A DNA stretch of 52,558 nt. Origin: Caldilineaceae bacterium SB0661_bin_32. GTDB lineage: Bacteria > Chloroflexota > Anaerolineae > Caldilineales > Caldilineaceae. The first letter of the stretch is position 1, and every line of letters begins with the position of its first letter. The stretch lies in NCBI GenBank assembly GCA_009841235.1, contig VXMH01000095.1:1-52558 (forward strand), read 5' to 3'. The notes under the pieces were generated by a model. The model ran no database searches and was not told the DNA's origin. It saw nothing but the letters and a program-made list of their open reading frames with translations. The position numbers and the translations under genes were made by a program. Below, piece by piece: positions 7,948 through 16,894 of the stretch.

Positions 7948-8859
7948 ATGCGTTCTCCACAAGAGCTGCGTTCTCTGCTGACCGGGCCTGTCATGTCGGT
8001 TCACACGCCATTCACGAGGGACGGCGAGATTGACTACGGGAGCCTGCGGGGGCTGGTGGACAGGGGTATCGATGCCGGCAGCACGACGATGCTGCTTACG
8101 TACGGGGACAGCCTCTACTCTCTGCTCACCGACGATGAAGTGGCGGAGGTGACCAGAGTAGTGGCTGAACAGACGGCGGGACGGGCCGCGGTTGTGGCGG
8201 CTGACCGCATCTGGTGGACGGGCAAGACGGTTGAATTCGGCCGTTATGCGCGCGAAGTGGGGGCGGACATGCTTATGGTGCTGCCGCCGGATTGGGCCGG
8301 TTCGTGCACGGCCGATACCTTTGTCGCGCACTACGGGGCGGTGGCTGCCGAAATCCCTGTGATGGTGGTGACGAATGTGTTCAGCCGTTCGCACGAGCTC
8401 GGGCTGGAAGTGCTGCGACGGCTGCGGGACGAAGTGCCGGGCGTCGTTGCGATCAAGGACGATCTGGTCGGCGTCTTCGCCCGCAAGATGGCGCTCCTGT
8501 TGCACGGCCACTGGGCGATCATTTCGGGCGGACAGAAGCAGAATCATTTCGACCTGATTCACTATGGGTGCGACGGCTATCTGTCGACGTTCGTTACATT
8601 TGCGCCGCAGGTGACGCAGGCGTACTGGCAGGCTGTACAGGCAGCACAGTGGAAAGAGGCCGCGCGTATCATTCGCGATTACGACATGCCCTACTTTGAT
8701 TATGTTCTCAATGTTGTCGGCGGATTTGACGCGGCTGTGCACGGTACGTACGAGCTGTTTGGGCTGGCCCAACGCTGGCGAAGGCCGCCTTATCATTCGC
8801 TGACGGACGAGCAGATGGAGGCGTTGTCACAACTGTTTGTGGAGTTGAAGTTGCGATAG
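7948..8859 (+). CDS. DapA/NanA-superfamily class I aldolase or dehydratase
   Basis: A 303-residue TIM-barrel enzyme of the dihydrodipicolinate synthase / N-acetylneuraminate lyase superfamily, which forms a Schiff base with a 2-oxo acid. Lys170 in the segment VVAIKDD is the Schiff-base lysine. The usual GTTGE loop appears as STTMLLTYGDSLYSL. The tyrosine normally found in the YNVP motif is replaced: the segment here reads VVTNVF, so Thr142 sits at the place of the proton-relay Tyr. This argues against true lysine biosynthesis and for a divergent sugar-acid lyase or dehydratase. I chose the ATG at 7948, 10 bp after the permease stop; an earlier in-frame start at 7903 would overlap that gene by 35 bases. 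Confidence 0.85.
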   Translation: MRSPQELRSLLTGPVMSVHTPFTRDGEIDYGSLRGLVDRGIDAGSTTMLLTYGDSLYSLLTDDEVAEVTRVVAEQTAGRAAVVAADRIWWTGKTVEFGRYAREVGADMLMVLPPDWAGSCTADTFVAHYGAVAAEIPVMVVTNVFSRSHELGLEVLRRLRDEVPGVVAIKDDLVGVFARKMALLLHGHWAIISGGQKQNHFDLIHYGCDGYLSTFVTFAPQVTQAYWQAVQAAQWKEAARIIRDYDMPYFDYVLNVVGGFDAAVHGTYELFGLAQRWRRPPYHSLTDEQMEALSQLFVELKLR

Positions 8860-8985
8860 TCAACGAGTAATCGACCAGGAGGAGAGTTGGCGGTGCGGGA
8901 CCGACATTTGTCTCGAGCATTGACCGTTCTCCTTCGCTTTTTTACGGTATCCGTGACGTTTCTTTCACTTTCCAGGAGGAGATCC

Positions 8986-10710
8986 ATGCGAAGTATCAGA
9001 GATCGAGGCGTGAACCGACGTGAGTTTCTCAAGGCAAGCGCGCTGGCGGCCGGCGCAACGGCGCTGGCGGCGTGTGCACCGGTTACATCGGATGCGGACG
9101 CGGGGATGGCGGCGGATGAGGCGGCTGCCGAAGAGATGCAGAGGGGCAATCTGATCGGCCTCTACGGCGGACCGATTAACAGCTTCAACCCCCTTACGGC
9201 GGTGCAGGGGTTCCAAGCGCACTTCTTCCAGTGCGTACTGCCGCCGTTGATCCAACAGAATGTGCCCAAGACCGGTTTTGTGCCGATCATGGCCGAGAGT
9301 TGGGAGGCCTCGGATGACGCGACGCAGTACACCTTCCACATTCATCCGGACGCGAAATGGCACGACGGAACTGACTTTACGGCCGAGGACGTACTGTTTA
9401 CCTACGAACTCTACCTGAATCCGGCGACCAAATCGCGCAGTGTCAGCAACCTGGCCATGATCGAAGGGGCCGAGGCTTACTCCAACGGTGAGGCGGACAG
9501 TGTAGCCGGCATTACCGTCGTGGACGACAAGACAATCCAGTTCACGACCGCATACCCAACAGGCCTTTTTCTGTTTCAGGCGACCAATTCGATTCTTCCC
9601 AAGCACGTATTAGGCGATGTGGCGCCTGACGCGCTGGAAAATCAGTCCTTCTTCTTTGAAGACCCGCTGGGATCCGGCCCGTTCAAGTTCGTGGAGTACC
9701 AGACGGACCAGTTTATCCGCCTGGAGGCCAACGACGACTGGCACTGGGGCAAGCCGAAGCTGGGCAGCTACATCATGCAGATCGTCGCCTCGCCTGACGT
9801 GGGACAGATCGCGCTGGAGCGGGGAGAGGCGCACTTCAACGCTTGGGGCGGTCTCAACACCGGCTCCTCCGAGGTCGTGCAGTCGTTCATTGACAACAAT
9901 GACTTCAAGGTCGTGGCCACGACCGGGGTGGTATTTACGGCTTATTCGTTCAACCTGCGGCGCGGTTTCTTTGCGGATAAGCGGGTGCGCCAGGCATGGC
10001 TGCATGCCCTGGACAGGAAGAAGATTATCGAAGTCTTCCAGGGCGGAAACGGAACGATCTACAATTCACCGTTGATCCATGGCTGGTCGATCCCCGATGA
10101 CCTGAACCCGTATGACTACGATGCCGATCTGGCCCGCAGCTTGCTGGAAGAGGCGGGATGGGACTTTAACCAGGAGGTCACGGTCAACCTGATCACGCTG
10201 AAGAGCGAGGAGGCTCGCGCCCAGGTTGCTGCGGAGAAGCAGATGCTGGAGGAGGCGGGCTTCAAGATCAAGATCGAGGAGATGGACAGCTCGGTCTGGG
10301 TGGAGCGATTCTACGACACGCACGATTTCGACGCGGTGCGGGTTGGTTTCGGTTCATTCCCCGATCCGGATGGGTTCCTCAAGTTCCACCTGACGACGCA
10401 GGGCCGCAATGCGAACGGCTACTCCGAGGCGATAGGCGGCGATTTTGAGGAGAAGGTGATCGAGGCGGGCCAGCTGACAGACCAGGCCGCCCGCCAGGAG
10501 ATCTACTTCGATCTGCAGAGAACCCTCAACGACAACCCGTCGCATGCGCCGCTCTATGTTGGCAACAATGTCTGGGTGTTCAACGGCGGTGTGAGCATTC
10601 CGGAGATCACTGACCAGAGGGTCGTGAAAGGCCTTGCCGATCTGTCCAACCCGCTGCCTGCGAAGCGGGACTGGTGGACGAATCTGGAGGGCTGGTCGTT
10701 CGACAGATAG
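8986..10710 (+). CDS. Solute-binding lipoprotein of ABC importer (SBP family 5), Tat-type signal
   Basis: A 574-residue extracytoplasmic binding protein of the DppA/OppA family. The signal peptide has a twin-arginine motif NRREFLK (Arg11-Arg12) and a lipobox ending LAAC (Cys30), so it is probably exported folded and anchored as a lipoprotein. The body shows the family pattern: a GPINSFNPLTA opening, LAESWEASDD-like and FHIHPDAKWHDGTDFTAEDVLFTYEL segments, and the closing YVGNNVWVF region. The ATG at 8986 has a strong AGGAGGAGA site. An in-frame TTG at 8887 has an equally good site and would add 33 residues ahead of the Tat signal. The gene is followed by a strong hairpin, then the second permease. 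Confidence 0.92.
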   Translation: MRSIRDRGVNRREFLKASALAAGATALAACAPVTSDADAGMAADEAAAEEMQRGNLIGLYGGPINSFNPLTAVQGFQAHFFQCVLPPLIQQNVPKTGFVPIMAESWEASDDATQYTFHIHPDAKWHDGTDFTAEDVLFTYELYLNPATKSRSVSNLAMIEGAEAYSNGEADSVAGITVVDDKTIQFTTAYPTGLFLFQATNSILPKHVLGDVAPDALENQSFFFEDPLGSGPFKFVEYQTDQFIRLEANDDWHWGKPKLGSYIMQIVASPDVGQIALERGEAHFNAWGGLNTGSSEVVQSFIDNNDFKVVATTGVVFTAYSFNLRRGFFADKRVRQAWLHALDRKKIIEVFQGGNGTIYNSPLIHGWSIPDDLNPYDYDADLARSLLEEAGWDFNQEVTVNLITLKSEEARAQVAAEKQMLEEAGFKIKIEEMDSSVWVERFYDTHDFDAVRVGFGSFPDPDGFLKFHLTTQGRNANGYSEAIGGDFEEKVIEAGQLTDQAARQEIYFDLQRTLNDNPSHAPLYVGNNVWVFNGGVSIPEITDQRVVKGLADLSNPLPAKRDWWTNLEGWSFDR

Positions 10711-10721
10711 TTTAATAGATA

Positions 10722-10752
10722 ATGGGAGAGGATGACGAGTATCCTCTCCCAT
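10722..10752 (+). terminator. 12-bp hairpin between binding-protein and permease genes
   Basis: The arms ATGGGAGAGGAT (10722-10733) and ATCCTCTCCCAT (10741-10752) pair perfectly around a 7-base loop. No T-run follows, so this is more likely an mRNA-stabilising or processing element or a leaky attenuator than a full terminator. Such a hairpin would raise binding-protein output relative to the permease. A similar hairpin lies in the same relative place in the second importer string (22544-22580). Confidence 0.7.
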
Positions 10753-10804
10753 CCCGTATTACCTGGAGTCCGCGCTCTGGCCAGTCCAGAATGCGCGCAG
10801 CCTC

Positions 10805-11707
10805 ATGTCCAAGACCCCATTATTGCCTGACGACAACCAAGAGCTGATGGAGCTGACAGACCGCAAGAGCCCGAATACTGTGGCGGCTCGCTTTCGACGG
10901 CACAAGGTGGCTGTCGCTAGTTTGGGGATTATCGCCGTTCTGGGTTTTGCCGCGGTCTTCGCGCCTTTCATCGCAATACAGGACCCCTACACCGTCGACC
11001 TGGACAGCATCCGGCAGCCGCCGAGTGCGGACCACATTCTGGGCACTGATTCTGCCGGGCGGGACATGTGGGCGCGCATGGTCTACGGCGCACGTATCTC
11101 GATGTCGGTAGGGTTCGTGGCCAATGTGATCTCCATCTCAATCGGCGTGCTGATTGGCACCGTGTCAGGTTACGTTGGGGGGCGGCTCGACAACATTCTG
11201 ATGCGGTTCACGGAGCTGGTGATGAACTTTCCCACCTTCTTCGCGATCCTGATGCTGGTGGCTCTGCTCGGGCCCAATATCATCAACGTGATGGTGGTGA
11301 TTGGCGTGTTGGGATGGGAAGGGCTGGCGCGGCTGTTGCGGGCGCAGGTGCTGTCGCTGCGGGAACAGGCATTTGTGGAGGCGGCCCGTTGTATTGGCAC
11401 GCCGCATTCGCGGATCGTTTTCCGACATATTCTGCCGAATCTTCAGCCTTATATTCTGGTGGCGGCGACATTGGGCGTTGCCGGCACGATTCTGACCGAG
11501 TCGGCGCTTTCGTTCCTGGGGCTGGGCGTACAGATACCGCAGGCAAGTTGGGGTAGTATGCTCAATTCGGCGCAATCACTGACGGTCTTGACAAACTCGC
11601 CATGGCTTTGGCTGCCGCCGGGCATTGCGATCTCGGTAGCGGTACTGGCGATGAACTTTGTCGGAGATGGTTTAAGGGATGCATTCGATCCGCGTATGGA
11701 GGTATAA
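10805..11707 (+). CDS. ABC importer permease, DppC/OppC type
   Basis: A 300-residue inner-membrane permease. It has a cytoplasmic N-terminus of about 30 residues, a first helix (VASLGIIAVLGFAAVFAPFI), and a periplasmic loop holding the family motif LGTDSAGRDMWARMVYGARIS. Further helices follow, with an EAA-type loop AARCIGTPHSRIVFRHILPN. The C-terminal block NFVGDGLRDAFDPRM is diagnostic of DppC/OppC proteins. The ribosome site before the ATG is weak. Translation of the next gene begins from a GTG two bases after the stop, using a GGAGGT site inside this gene's last codons. Confidence 0.92.
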   Translation: MSKTPLLPDDNQELMELTDRKSPNTVAARFRRHKVAVASLGIIAVLGFAAVFAPFIAIQDPYTVDLDSIRQPPSADHILGTDSAGRDMWARMVYGARISMSVGFVANVISISIGVLIGTVSGYVGGRLDNILMRFTELVMNFPTFFAILMLVALLGPNIINVMVVIGVLGWEGLARLLRAQVLSLREQAFVEAARCIGTPHSRIVFRHILPNLQPYILVAATLGVAGTILTESALSFLGLGVQIPQASWGSMLNSAQSLTVLTNSPWLWLPPGIAISVAVLAMNFVGDGLRDAFDPRMEV

Positions 11708-11709
11708 GA

Positions 11710-13446
11710 GTGCCTGACAAAGATGAAGCTGTTTACATTTCCGATCTTGCGCGCTGTCAGCCACAGAGTTTGCTTTCGGCGACGCCAAAACGCGGGGCCT
11801 GGCACGTGCAGCCGTACGAGACAGCAGAACTGAGCGGAAATCTGCTGAGCGCCGGGGAAGAGACGGCGGCCCCGGAGGTTTCACTCGGTCTCGCACTGAG
11901 CGGATGGCATCGGATCTTTGTCGGGGTCTACCCGGACCATCGGGGACTCGGCTCGATTGAGTTGAAACTCAGCGGGGATCCCTGTTTTACCCATTTGAAC
12001 ATGGGCCCTGATTGGTCGGAATCCAGTCCACACGGGCATAACATCTATGAACTCTTCTGGAAGGATGCCAATCTGACGGGGCAGGAGATGTTCGTCCGCC
12101 AGGTCTGCACGCCCACCGGCGCCTCTGATGAACCGGCGGCCGTCGCGTGCCAACGAACCAAGATTGCCTACGTCAAGATGCTCCCGTTGTCGGATGACCA
12201 GGTCAGGAAAATGGAGAGCGAGCGTCAGCGGACGGATACGCGCAGGCTTTTTGCACACAATGACGCCCACGGGTATCTCTATCTGTACGGTACGGCGACT
12301 GAAGAGGCGGTTCGTAACGAAATTGAGCCCTACCGGCATACCGACTTTTCTCGCCTTTACTGGGAGTGCGGCGCCGGGGACTCGATGTTTTACCTTGGAC
12401 AGGTGGGCCGTCTGCCGACTTGCGACGGGACCGAAGACTTTGACCGCCAGGGCGACCGACTGCATGCGGAAACCTGGCGCAGTTTTCGGGATAAGCAGCT
12501 CGACCCCTTTGCGGTGGCGCTGGAGGCGGCCCACGAAATCGGACTCAGCTTTCATGCAAGTTACCGCCCGGCGGGGTTTTTCTATCCGCCTCCATTGGAA
12601 CAGTGGAATCCGGGAAGCCTTTACTTTTCGCGGCCGGATCTCCGCATGGTGGGCAAAGACGGCAGGATCGCGCCGCGCATCTCCTACGCGTTTGCCGACA
12701 CGCGTCGATTTGTCATCAACCTGCTGCTTGAAGTTGCGCAGCATCCTGTAGACGGAATCTGCATCTTATATAACCGGCGGCCGCCGCTCGTAGACTATGA
12801 ACCGCCGCTGGTGGAAGGGTTCATCGATGCCTATGGTGAGGACCCGCGGCGGCTGGCCGACGATGATTCGCGCTGGCTGGCCTACAGGAGTATCGCGCTT
12901 ACGGCGTTCCACCGGGAGCTGCGAGAGGCGCTTGACGACCTGGCCCGGGAGCAGGGGCGAGATCGGATTATGATTTCAGCCTGCGTGCTGAATCGGGAGG
13001 AGAATTTCCGGAACGGGCTCGACCTGGAGGGTTGGATCGCGGAGGGGCTGATCGACACCTTGATCCCGTACACCGATCTACCTGAATTGGACAGTATGGG
13101 TATGGCCTGGGAGGACGAGGAGGCAGTCGGTTATTTCGTCCGGCTGGTCGAGGGCACGACCTGTCAACTGGCTCTCAATGTGATGCCGCGTCACATGCCG
13201 CCAGAAGTGTTCAGCCGAAAGGCGGCTTCACTTTACGCGCAGGGCGTCGAGAATCTGTTCTTTTGGGACTCTGCCGGGCCAAGCGGACGCGCTCACTTCG
13301 GCGCGAGCTGGAACGCTCTTCGACACCTCGGTCACCGGGAGGAGATCGAGGCATGGCTTCGACAAGGTGAGCCAAGCCTCCGCATCGCGTCGACTCAACT
13401 GCGCAAATTGGGGGACTACGATCTCACCTACCAGACGCCTGGCTGA
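11710..13446 (+). CDS. Putative cytoplasmic TIM-barrel glycosidase-like protein, paralogue B
   Basis: A 578-residue paralogue of the product of 5311-6975, with no signal peptide. The chosen start is GTG at 11710, two bases after the permease stop, with GGAGGT at 11698-11703. It shares the N-terminal beta-domain motifs (YETAELSGN, SGWHRIFVG). It also shares the barrel motifs (YAFADTR, ILYNRRPPLVDYEPPLVEGF, MPRHMPPEVF, VENLFFWDSAG). The two copies have diverged strongly between these blocks, which suggests different substrates or a working heteromeric pair. As the last gene of the importer string it is expected to act on the imported compound. The stop lies 12 bp from that of the convergent sulfatase. 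Hydrolase activity is inferred from fold resemblance only. Confidence 0.75.
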   Translation: MPDKDEAVYISDLARCQPQSLLSATPKRGAWHVQPYETAELSGNLLSAGEETAAPEVSLGLALSGWHRIFVGVYPDHRGLGSIELKLSGDPCFTHLNMGPDWSESSPHGHNIYELFWKDANLTGQEMFVRQVCTPTGASDEPAAVACQRTKIAYVKMLPLSDDQVRKMESERQRTDTRRLFAHNDAHGYLYLYGTATEEAVRNEIEPYRHTDFSRLYWECGAGDSMFYLGQVGRLPTCDGTEDFDRQGDRLHAETWRSFRDKQLDPFAVALEAAHEIGLSFHASYRPAGFFYPPPLEQWNPGSLYFSRPDLRMVGKDGRIAPRISYAFADTRRFVINLLLEVAQHPVDGICILYNRRPPLVDYEPPLVEGFIDAYGEDPRRLADDDSRWLAYRSIALTAFHRELREALDDLAREQGRDRIMISACVLNREENFRNGLDLEGWIAEGLIDTLIPYTDLPELDSMGMAWEDEEAVGYFVRLVEGTTCQLALNVMPRHMPPEVFSRKAASLYAQGVENLFFWDSAGPSGRAHFGASWNALRHLGHREEIEAWLRQGEPSLRIASTQLRKLGDYDLTYQTPG

Positions 13447-13458
13447 CGGAAGAGCTGA

Positions 13459-14988
13459 TCAGAAGGGCGTTACTTGCGGCGGTCCCGGGTCGACGGCGAA
13501 GGCAAGGGCGTCGAAGTTGCGACGCATCAGGTCGAAGCGAAGGCCGGCATAGTCGGAGTCATTCCACAGGTTTTCAAACTCGTCGGGGTCCTTCTCCAGG
13601 TCGTAGAGTTCGCCCTGTTCGTGTCCGTGGTGGACGACGATCTTGTAACGACCGTCCCTGTACATGGTGGCGTAACTGCCCTCGTACTGGTTTCGACCGG
13701 GGACATCGGGATTGAGAGCCCGATAGTATTCGCAGCGGACAAAGTCGCGGTGCTGGTGGGGCGGGGCTTCGCCGCTCAGAATGGGCAACAGCGATAGGCC
13801 CTGCATCCGCAGCGGCACGGGCAGGCCTGCCAGCTCCAGAAGGGTCGGGGCGATGTCGACCAACTCGACCAGAGCGTCGCTGACGAATCCAGCCGGTGCC
13901 GCCGGTGATGCTTCTTCGAGCGCGCCGGTCTGGGCGTCCTGCAAAGGACCTTCCTCCTCTTCGCCGGACCCACTGTCTTCGGGGCTCTCTTCGGATTCCG
14001 GCTCTTCCCGCAAGGGAAAGTGTCCCGGCCAGCTGATGATCAGCGGGACCCGCACCAACCCCTCGTAGAAGCGGCAACCTTTCAGAAGCAGACCGTGATC
14101 TCCGAGCATCTCGCCGTGGTCGCTGGTAAAGATGATGACGGTGTTTTCGCGTTGCCCGGTTTCTTCGAGCGCGGTTAACAGCCGCCCGACATTTTCGTCG
14201 ATCAGCTCGATCATGGCGTAGTAGGAGGCGATCACCTCCTGGGCGTTGAACTCTTGCGGGGGACGGGACTCATTCTGAAAATCTCCGGGAATCAGAGCCT
14301 GTGTCGCAATGTCGCTCTGTCGGAACGGAGGGGAGGGCATCTTGGATGAATCGTATCGATCGCGATATTCCTGCGGCGGGTCGAAGGGCGCGTGGGGGTC
14401 GAATACGTTGATGCTCATCAGCCAGGGGCCTTTGCGCCGTTTCTCCGACAGGAATTCGATGGCACGATCGGTACACCAGGTCGTCTGATGCAGCTCGGGC
14501 GGGATAGAAGACGGGTCCTCTCGCAGATCGCGCAGGGCGTATCCTTGAGCGGACAGCCAGTCGGCGTAGGCGTGGCCGGAGGGATAGCGGTCTTGAGGGT
14601 CATGGCTCCAGTGGAAGACTCTGTAACCGTCTTCTTCTGGGCGCGGCTCTTCGCGGCCGTGGGCGCCGGCGAGATGGAATTTGCCACTGAGGCCGCAGTC
14701 GTAGCCGCTGTCTGCAAGCAGGGCTGTTACGAGAGGCGCGCCCTCCCCCCATTTTTCGTTGCCGTTCATGCAGCCGCGCACGTTCCCAGGATAGCGGCCG
14801 GTCAGAAAGCTGGCCCTGCTTGGCGTGCAGATGGGGCTCTGGCAGAAAGCGTGCGTAAAGGCGACGCCTTCGGCGACCAGTCGATCCAGGTTGGGCGTGT
14901 TGATGTGGGGATTGCCAAGGGCGTGAATCGTGTCGAATCTTTGCTGGTCGGTGCAGAACCAGAGAATGTTGGGGCGCTCCTTTTGCAT
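13459..14988 (-). CDS. Type I (formylglycine) sulfatase with acidic insert
   Basis: A 509-residue sulfatase of the alkaline-phosphatase-like superfamily, hydrolysing a sulfate ester. Cys54 in the CTPSR motif is the residue converted to formylglycine. Asp14 (CTDQQR) and the later TSDHGEMLGDHG segment supply metal ligands and family signature. The ATG at 14988 has a perfect GGAGGT site; an in-frame start 11 codons earlier is less likely. There is no signal peptide, so it is probably cytoplasmic, or exported in another way. An unusual acidic, Ser/Gly-rich stretch (roughly residues 342-383, with EEPESEESPEDSGSGEEEE) is inserted in the C-terminal part, probably a flexible surface loop. It is the last gene of the - string and lies 39 bp after the F5/8-dehydrogenase gene. 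Confidence 0.92.
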   Translation of the reverse strand: MQKERPNILWFCTDQQRFDTIHALGNPHINTPNLDRLVAEGVAFTHAFCQSPICTPSRASFLTGRYPGNVRGCMNGNEKWGEGAPLVTALLADSGYDCGLSGKFHLAGAHGREEPRPEEDGYRVFHWSHDPQDRYPSGHAYADWLSAQGYALRDLREDPSSIPPELHQTTWCTDRAIEFLSEKRRKGPWLMSINVFDPHAPFDPPQEYRDRYDSSKMPSPPFRQSDIATQALIPGDFQNESRPPQEFNAQEVIASYYAMIELIDENVGRLLTALEETGQRENTVIIFTSDHGEMLGDHGLLLKGCRFYEGLVRVPLIISWPGHFPLREEPESEESPEDSGSGEEEEGPLQDAQTGALEEASPAAPAGFVSDALVELVDIAPTLLELAGLPVPLRMQGLSLLPILSGEAPPHQHRDFVRCEYYRALNPDVPGRNQYEGSYATMYRDGRYKIVVHHGHEQGELYDLEKDPDEFENLWNDSDYAGLRFDLMRRNFDALAFAVDPGPPQVTPF

Positions 14989-15027
14989 AGCCGGACCTCC
15001 TTCGTAACTGTATTTTGCCATTCCCGG

Positions 15028-16779
15028 CTATTCGGTCGCCGGATTCTGAACGATCTTGTAGACAGCGCCATCTGCGTAACCTGTGACATACAGGTTCCCC
15101 TCTTCATCTTCGCCGATACTGCTGACGGGGACTGAACCCTTCACAATCAGTTCGGCCAGCCAGGGTTGGTGTGCGGCCTGACTCTCTGCGGGCGCTTCGG
15201 CGCTATCTTCCCGCGCGATGCTCCAGATGTCCCCTCTGCAAAAGTCGGCAAAAACAAAGCGGCCGGTCAGTCGCGGAAGGGCGGAACCTCTATAGACGGC
15301 GCCGCCTACGATGGAACAGCCGCGGGTGTGGTCGTATTCGGCTACCGGCAGCTCGAAAATCTTAGCCTCGCGGCAGGGAACGGGAAGGTCGGGAAACCGC
15401 ATACATCTGGTGCCTTCGATGGTGGGCCATCCGTAGTTCTGGCCTCCGGGACTGGAGGGAAGCACGTAGTTCAGTTCTTCGCGGTCATTGTGCCCTGTGT
15501 CAGGCAGGTAAAGTTCGCCGGTCTGCTGGTCGAATGCGAATCCCCAGGGGTTTCGCAGGCCGAGCGCCCAGATTTCGTCGCGGTAGCTTTCGTCCGCAAC
15601 AAAGGGATTGCCGGGGGGGATTGCGTAGGGTTCGACTCCTGATTCCACGTCGATTCGCAGGATCTTCCCCAGCAGCTGTTTCGGGTCTTGCGAAAAGTGG
15701 ACAGGGGGACCATCGCTTCCCCCGTCTCCCATACCGACGTACAGGTAACCGTCGCGAGGGCCAAAAGCAAGCCGGCCTCCATTATGGAAAACGTGCGGCT
15801 GATCGACGATGAGAAGGATTTCCTCACTGGCCGGATCTGCGACGTCGGCGTCATCAGTCACGGTGAAGCGGCTGAGGACGGTGTCGTCGTTGCTATTCGA
15901 ATAGCTCAAATAGAACCGTTGACTGGTGTGAAAAGCCGGCGGAAAGGCGACGTTGAAGAGACCGCGTTCCTCGCAGCAGTTTACTCTATCTGATATATCG
16001 AGGAAGAGGGTATCGTTGGCCACTCCACTCTTGACTATATTGATGCGTCCCTGCTGCTCAACCACGAAAATCCGGCCGCTGCCGTCGCCGGCATGGGTAA
16101 CCTGCACCGGCAGCACGAGCTCGTCCAGAATTTTTTCGAGCTGCATCGGGGGCTGCGTCTCACTTTCATTTTGGAGAGAAAGGGGCGAACCATAGATTCC
16201 CACTTCCCGCCAAGCGACCCAGCTGGGGCTATCGAGGGTTTGAATGAGGATTCCTTTAATGGGACGCGGGGGATTCATCTCAATCGCAAGTGTCTGCCCG
16301 TCCTCCGCGTATATTTCGGAAAGGTGACGGAATCGCGTACGCACGCCCGAACCGTTGTCGAACCACAAGATATGGGTTGTGGGTCCGGGAGGGGCTTGGG
16401 CAACGACCAGCTCTATCCGCTCCACAAGGTACAGGCCGTCCAAAGCTATCGAAATCCACTGTGCGGGAAAGTTCTGCGAGTTCCAGACGGTTTCGGGATC
16501 GCCGTCGGTGGCGAAATGGACCGAATCTTCTCCTGACGAGACGCGTCCTGTTGCCAGCAGGGCGACATTGGGACTCTCAGGCGTCGATGCTGGAGACGTC
16601 ACGGACGTTGGCGCGGCTGTGGATGGGACTGTGGGAGAGACTGTTGGCGTTGCGATTTGGGCAGGCTGCTGGTTGCCTGTGGGCGCCGCGGTGGGTTGTT
16701 CAGTCTCCGAATGAGCAGCGCAGGAGGTCAAGGCTATAAGTATAAGAAGCAGAATTGTCAAGGCGACGGCGGTTCTCAT
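15028..16779 (-). CDS. Lipoprotein with F5/8-type domain and glucose/sorbosone-dehydrogenase-like propeller
   Basis: A 583-residue exported lipoprotein with lipobox LTSC (Cys20). A Pro/Thr/Ala-rich linker spans about 25-68. A coagulation-factor 5/8 (CBM32-like) beta-sandwich spans about 71-198, with the pairs DGDPETVWNS and WVAWREVGIYG. A six-bladed beta-propeller of the glucose/sorbosone dehydrogenase (PQQ-type) or HHIP family spans about 212-583. HNGG (332-335) and RNPWG (409-413) match the histidine and Arg-Asn conserved around the cofactor in that family. Expected to bind surface or environmental glycans and oxidise sugars outside the membrane; cofactor PQQ is assumed from family, not seen. 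Four Cys pairs in the propeller suggest disulfides. It is a single-module sibling of the next gene upstream. Confidence 0.85.
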   Translation of the reverse strand: MRTAVALTILLLILIALTSCAAHSETEQPTAAPTGNQQPAQIATPTVSPTVPSTAAPTSVTSPASTPESPNVALLATGRVSSGEDSVHFATDGDPETVWNSQNFPAQWISIALDGLYLVERIELVVAQAPPGPTTHILWFDNGSGVRTRFRHLSEIYAEDGQTLAIEMNPPRPIKGILIQTLDSPSWVAWREVGIYGSPLSLQNESETQPPMQLEKILDELVLPVQVTHAGDGSGRIFVVEQQGRINIVKSGVANDTLFLDISDRVNCCEERGLFNVAFPPAFHTSQRFYLSYSNSNDDTVLSRFTVTDDADVADPASEEILLIVDQPHVFHNGGRLAFGPRDGYLYVGMGDGGSDGPPVHFSQDPKQLLGKILRIDVESGVEPYAIPPGNPFVADESYRDEIWALGLRNPWGFAFDQQTGELYLPDTGHNDREELNYVLPSSPGGQNYGWPTIEGTRCMRFPDLPVPCREAKIFELPVAEYDHTRGCSIVGGAVYRGSALPRLTGRFVFADFCRGDIWSIAREDSAEAPAESQAAHQPWLAELIVKGSVPVSSIGEDEEGNLYVTGYADGAVYKIVQNPATE

Positions 16780-16894
16780 GAGTGGCTCATCAGCTGGGAC
16801 CGATCGATGTCATTCTTGAGTACTCGGCTGACCGATGATCGTACAAGGATGCGGAACGGAAAGTGCTTTCGATCCAACCATGCAGGTCGTCGGT

